Source: Sorghum bicolor
Taxonomy: Eukaryota > Streptophyta > Magnoliopsida > Poales > Poaceae
Reading direction: 5' to 3'
NCBI RefSeq assembly: GCF_000003195.3
Contig: NC_012870.2
Location: forward strand, 17,290,501-17,354,500
DNA: 64,000 nt
Both the position numbers and the translations under genes were made by a program. The notes beneath the pieces are model-generated. The model ran no database searches. It had not been told where the DNA came from and saw only the letters and a list, made by a program, of their open reading frames with translations. Positions 60,228 to 64,000 of this stretch are shown here, piece after piece (position 1 is the first letter of the stretch; each line of letters opens with the position of its first letter).

Positions 60228-61734
60228 GACCGACGTCAACATCCAGCTTGGAGGAGTTCCTCCCCAATTTATCAAGTAAGTTTTTATTTGCTCTTCTTAT
60301 TTATTCTTTTCTATTTTAGTATTTTATCTTAAAAGGAAAAACTTAGAAAACCAAATAAATATTTTCTTGCTTTGATTTACTGCACTTTATAAACATGAAA
60401 ACAAAATAAAAAGAGTGTGTAGATAAGTGTGCTTTAATTTTATCTGTTAAGTGTTAATCTCTAGAAAAAAAACAAAAAAAAGACCAAAAAAGATGCATGA
60501 TGGAAATAATGAACAGTTGCTCTGTTTGCGTACTTTTAAGTACCTAGCTTTTATATTAGAGTTCTTCCAGGAATTACTAAAACTAAAATTACTATCTCTG
60601 GGAAGCATAAAACTAAAGTCTAGGTAAGAGAAAGGCATGATATAGAGTTGAGCTGCTGTTTATCTTGTTTCTACTACACTAAGTTCTGGAGATTTATTTT
60701 GAAAACTTGCAAATTACATGATGAGTTCCTAGTATACAAAACTACCTACCACAGCCATCCTTGCTATAACATCTTTTACTATATTTACATTGAGTTTGAT
60801 CGAGCTGTGTAGACCCTTAGGAGCTTTTCATGTGGTTAAATTAAGATTTTCACTTGCACACATCTACTACACCATCCATCACCATTCATTAAAATTGCTA
60901 AAAATATTATCACTCACTGTCCCAAATATTGTTATTCTCTCTCTCTAAAAAGATTCAATGCAGAAGAGGCATGGGTTATGCAAAAATATGCGAGGAAATA
61001 AAAAGAGGCAAGTGTCCGGAACCTCGAAAAAGAAAGGAAAAGAGTGAGACGAGAGGTAAAAATGGACAAGTGTCCGAAGTAGAATTAGGGGTACAAAGAT
61101 GCCCACTTGAGTGGAAAAAATGGACAAGTGTCTGACAGTAGAATTAGGGGTATCCACTACCCACCTGAAAAAAAGAGAGAAAAAGAGATAGCCCATGTTC
61201 TCCCAAAGCAAAGATCAAAGAAGAGGAGAGATAGCAATATGAGGAGCAATGAGAAGTAAGTTTTATTATTACTTATACATTTTTACCATCACTATCATTT
61301 ACTCCATCACACATGCACATCTTGATTTAATTATATGCTGAGTTCCTTTGGATCCATGGCTCGATTAGACAACATATGTATGAGCTGTTTTTCACTCCTA
61401 TGAGCTCCACTTAAATATTCCATTAGCTATAGGTAAGTGACATCATGGTAAGGATCCACAAATACCACATATAGAGAGACTTGAGAGAATCATTGCTGGG
61501 AACTCTGAGTTTTATTTTGAAAACTTATGAAAAACTCTGGAACAAAGGTGAAGTATAGACAGGAGGAATAGTGCTTGACTTAATTATTTTGTCTTTCGAT
61601 CACTTAAGATTTAAGTGCAGGTACTAAACTCTATAACACTTCACTCTAATCTGGAAGAATTTTATGTAAAAGCATGTGTGCCTGTCAGGAAAGAAAACAT
61701 CGAAGCAACTCCTGATCCGTCTGAGTTTAGCTAG
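60228..61734 (+). other. Non-coding 3' region of the young Athila-like element
   Basis: No supported ORF is present. It starts with CAGCTTGGAGGAGTTCC, another polypurine-like motif. Blocks at about 60650-60850 and 61430-61530 align by eye with 27440-27680 and 28340-28510 of the nested gag-only element. Confidence 0.65.
60988..61165 (+). other. Conserved non-coding block, copy 2, partly duplicated
   Basis: The order CGAGGAAATAAAAAG, GGCAAGTGTCCGGAACCTCG, GGACAAGTGTCC, AGTAGAATTAGGGGTA is as in copy 1. The GGACAAGTGTCC...AATTAGGGGTA part occurs twice, at 61064 and 61122. The 68-codon ORF across it is not conserved in the other copies. Confidence 0.7.
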
Positions 61735-61772
61735 TTGCTCAGGGACGAGCAAAGGGTAAGCTTGGGGGAGTT
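61735..61772 (+). other. Hairpin and polypurine tract before the 3' LTR
   Basis: TTGCTC (61735-61740), loop AGGGAC and GAGCAA (61747-61752) form a 6-bp stem. GCTTGGGGGAGTT follows and the LTR starts at 61773. Confidence 0.75.
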
Positions 61773-63288
61773 TGTTGACGGTCCTTAAGTACTAAAATTA
61801 ATAATCAAATAAACATGAAAAAGGATCAATATGAAACAAACATCTAGAATTAGGGTTTTATCTGACAGAATTCCACGAGCTTTGGTGTTTATCTATTTCT
61901 ACAGGGGGTTATCAGAGAATATGGAGAGAAGGCCCACATATCATGTTTACAACGAGATAATTACGTGCCGCGCAATTTTTCTCAATCTAGAAGAGTCCAG
62001 AAGCCACGGGAACGAACGAGAGCACGATCGGGCTCGAGGGCAGGGCGGCCGCCCACCCCCCTTGGGCGCCCGCCCGGGGTTGGAACCCAATCGGGACTCT
62101 GCTTCGGGACTACGCTCCACCGACCTAAAGGATCAATCTAAACCACACAAGCAATGTCGGTTTGATCTGACGGCCCACATTCACTTGAAAAGACTATATA
62201 ACCAAGGCCTACCCCCCTGGAGGAGGGGAGAAGAGAAGAAATCATTATTCAGAGGTAGCCATCAAAGTTAGGGTTTAGAGCTTCTCTCCCACAGAGAATT
62301 AGAAATAGCTACTCCCAAATCCTTCAAGTTTAGAGGTTTGATTAGATAGCAATTAGAGAAGTAGAGCACTACGCTCTGGATTCGGATCTTCGGTAATAAA
62401 GATTGGTATTATTCATATCTTTCTCTAATTCTTTGTTCTAATTGCATTATGTCTCTAATTATTATGTTCTTAGTTTGCTCTAGTTCTATATTTGATATAG
62501 TTCTAATTGATAATGAGTTTATGTATAAGTTTGCAAAGCGCTTAGCTCTTGACGCGAGGGAGTTAGGTGATAGATCACATGTGAGCGTGGTGCTTAGATG
62601 TTATTTATCTGCAAATGTATCCTATTGGCCGAGTCGTGTGGTAGTTCGCGATAGTGACAGCTTCGTTGATTCTTATATAGTCCACCCTCTGTTGATAGGA
62701 CAGGCAGAACCGGTATTGTGGAGTAAGTCATGCGATGCTCTGATTTACTTTATCAATGTTCCTTATACATGAATGAAGAGTCTTTTATGCTATATATGAT
62801 CTTGTAGATAACTAGAGTAGATTATGACTTAGTAGTTAGTAGATAACTTAGAATCCATTCTCTAGCTAATCCGACATCACCTACATATTTGAGGAGTAGT
62901 CTATTTTCTAATCGCTGTGTTATTTACCCCTTGAACTTATAATTCATTATCATTATCTTTATGGTTTACCCCCTGCTAAAGTAAGTGACTGTGTGACGAG
63001 TTTCTCATTAGTAATCATGTTCTTGCAAGTTTATCTCTAGTCTATGCCTTGATAGATTTTGCCCCTTACTTTAATTTCATCCCTTGTCTTCTCGAGCAAA
63101 ATTATAAATAACGATACCTGGAATACTTATCCTGGTGAAATGCTACAATGAGGTGTTTTATCTGTGCGCTTGCAGATAGAATAGATTATTTTCTAGAGAG
63201 CCTTTACATTTATAAATACCTTTGTACACTCTGGCACCATGCTGGGGATGACAACCTAGTATCTAAGTGGTGTTAGCTAGTGTCAACA
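61773..63288 (+). repeat. 3' LTR of the young Athila-like element
   Basis: Same length as the 5' LTR (1516 bp) with about 16 substitutions and no indel noticed. Most of the differences are transitions. Confidence 0.95.
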
Positions 63289-63293
63289 ATCGT

Positions 63294-64000
63294 TATTGGA
63301 AATTTAAAATCTTTTCCGAAAGAAATGTGTAGCTTTCCAGTATGACCTTCATAAAGGAGTCTTCTAAAAGGTTGTCCTATCAACAGGTCGAAGTCTCATG
63401 TATCAAAGATATAGAAGTTCAAATGAACCATGGAGCCTTCTACCATAAAGGGTAGGACATTAATAATTCTAAGACTGGGGACTAATCGCCCTGAAGATTC
63501 CTTTATGACCTTTGTTGTGGGGGTCAAGACCAAATTTTTAAATAATTTAGGTGCAAAAGATTCAGACATGATGTTGATCCCCACAACAGGATTATAGAGA
63601 GCATCAAATTGATCAAAATTATAAGCACAACGTATAGTTATAGGAGGTGTGTCCAGACGGATCACATCAGAGGAAAGCTCTGACTCCTCCAACCATTCAC
63701 TACTCATGACTAAGATGAGCTCTCTCAATTGATGTTCACTTGGCAAATAAATGCTAAAATGGCTGTTTTGGGGTCTGTCAATAGAATGGTAGTTTGAAAT
63801 GTTTCCAAAATCGGCAAAAAGATCAGATTCTATATCCAGCATGAAATCAGGAGGTGGAATTTCTTCCTTTTGTGGCTCGGAACTTGGGATAGCTAAAGTA
63901 GATGGAGAATTTGGCTGAGTGTCTACTTCGGCTTCATGGGTTTCATCATGGAGGGTATTATCCATCTCAGCTTCTGGGATTCTATCTAGGATTGCTCTAG
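63294..64000 (-). pseudogene. Protease-region part of the minus-strand Athila-like gag-pol, open to the window edge
   Basis: The minus-strand frame is open from 64000 (no start codon needed; the ATG at 63965 is internal) to TGA 63394-63396. It then continues through DFDLLIGQPFRRLLYEGHTG to 63294, where the young element is inserted. The text FDALYNPVVGINIMSESFA sits where retropepsin would have its D-(T/S/L)-G-A motif, but no catalytic Asp is present there. DLLIGQPF corresponds to the C-terminal ILGRPF part of the protease fold. It leads directly into the RT at 53968. Either the protease is inactive or this lineage uses a changed fold. Confidence 0.75.

Larger units (their letters stand above)
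53969..63288 (+). mobile_element. Young Athila-like element with gag-protease and an env-position ORF but no RT or integrase
   Basis: The 9.32-kb element lies inside the minus-strand pol. LTRs at 53969-55484 and 61773-63288 are each 1516 bp and differ at about 16 sites (around 1%), making this the youngest clear insertion. Flanks are ATCAT (53964-53968) and ATCGT (63289-63293), a duplication with one change. Internal order: perfect tRNA-Asp primer site, gag-protease frame, internal promoter, 518-aa ORF, conserved non-coding blocks, hairpin, polypurine tract. No polymerase or integrase sequence is present, so it must be mobilised in trans. Confidence 0.93.
47417..64000 (-). mobile_element. Athila-like LTR retrotransposon with pol, 5' end beyond the window
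   Basis: On the minus strand the order is protease-like region (64000-63294), RT, RNase H and integrase (53968-50864), an extra ORF (50499-49870), polypurine tract and 3' LTR (48627-47417). It is interrupted at 53968/63289 by a younger plus-strand element. The coding frame crosses that point once the insertion is discounted. Three nonsense codons (63394-63396, 51498-51500, 51272-51274) show that this copy is dead. The 5' LTR, gag and its TSD lie outside the window. Confidence 0.88.

Noticed and set aside
54027..62772. Repeated ORFs of 146 and 89-107 codons
   Set aside because: They lie within the two LTRs of the young element, overlap promoter and leader signals, and have no domain. They repeat because LTRs repeat.

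Overview
The window is nuclear DNA of a grass, probably a panicoid such as sorghum or a relative. The reasons are a multi-exon GT-AG gene, Stowaway and Tourist-like MITEs, and many nested LTR retrotransposons with 5-bp target-site duplications (TSDs). The species is inference. I see no rRNA, tRNA, CRISPR or bacterial-type genes.

There is one clear host gene. Positions 1-9.5 kb, minus strand, hold a sphingoid long-chain-base kinase (LCBK1 type, DAGK catalytic domain): eight coding exons, 756 codons, plus probable leader exons. A MITE sits in one intron. From 9.6 to 13.1 kb there are MITEs and AT-rich intergenic DNA.

From 13.1 to 44.1 kb the DNA is layered retrotransposons. A 4.96-kb solo LTR (13104-18067, TSD ATACC) is followed by a three-level nest. 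A minus-strand LTR (18278-~39841) was split by a copia-like, gag-only element (18959-38912, TSD CACAA). That element's gag was in turn split by an Athila-like gag-only element (21942-30123, TSD CTCAC). A further solo LTR follows (42394-44094, TSD GTCAT). Next comes an unusual 1.68-kb element (44199-45881, TSD GGCCA) whose two ends are 530-bp inverted copies of the same retroelement-like terminus.

From 47.4 kb to the right edge lies a minus-strand Athila-like element with protease, RT, RNase H and integrase (carrying nonsense codons) and an extra 3' ORF. It was split by a young plus-strand Athila-like element (53969-63288; LTRs about 1% different). The young element has gag-protease and an env-position ORF but no RT or integrase.

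The most interesting signals are cis-acting ones shared by the Athila-like elements. They are (a) paired GC-palindromes exactly 21 bp apart, upstream of TATA boxes in both the LTRs and the internal promoters; (b) a hairpin next to the polypurine tract whose stem changes in a compensating way; (c) a ~100-nt conserved noncoding block; and (d) an internal TATA promoter with a probable spliced leader for the env-position ORF. Together they suggest a family in which coding-poor elements keep the cis signals and depend on a helper.
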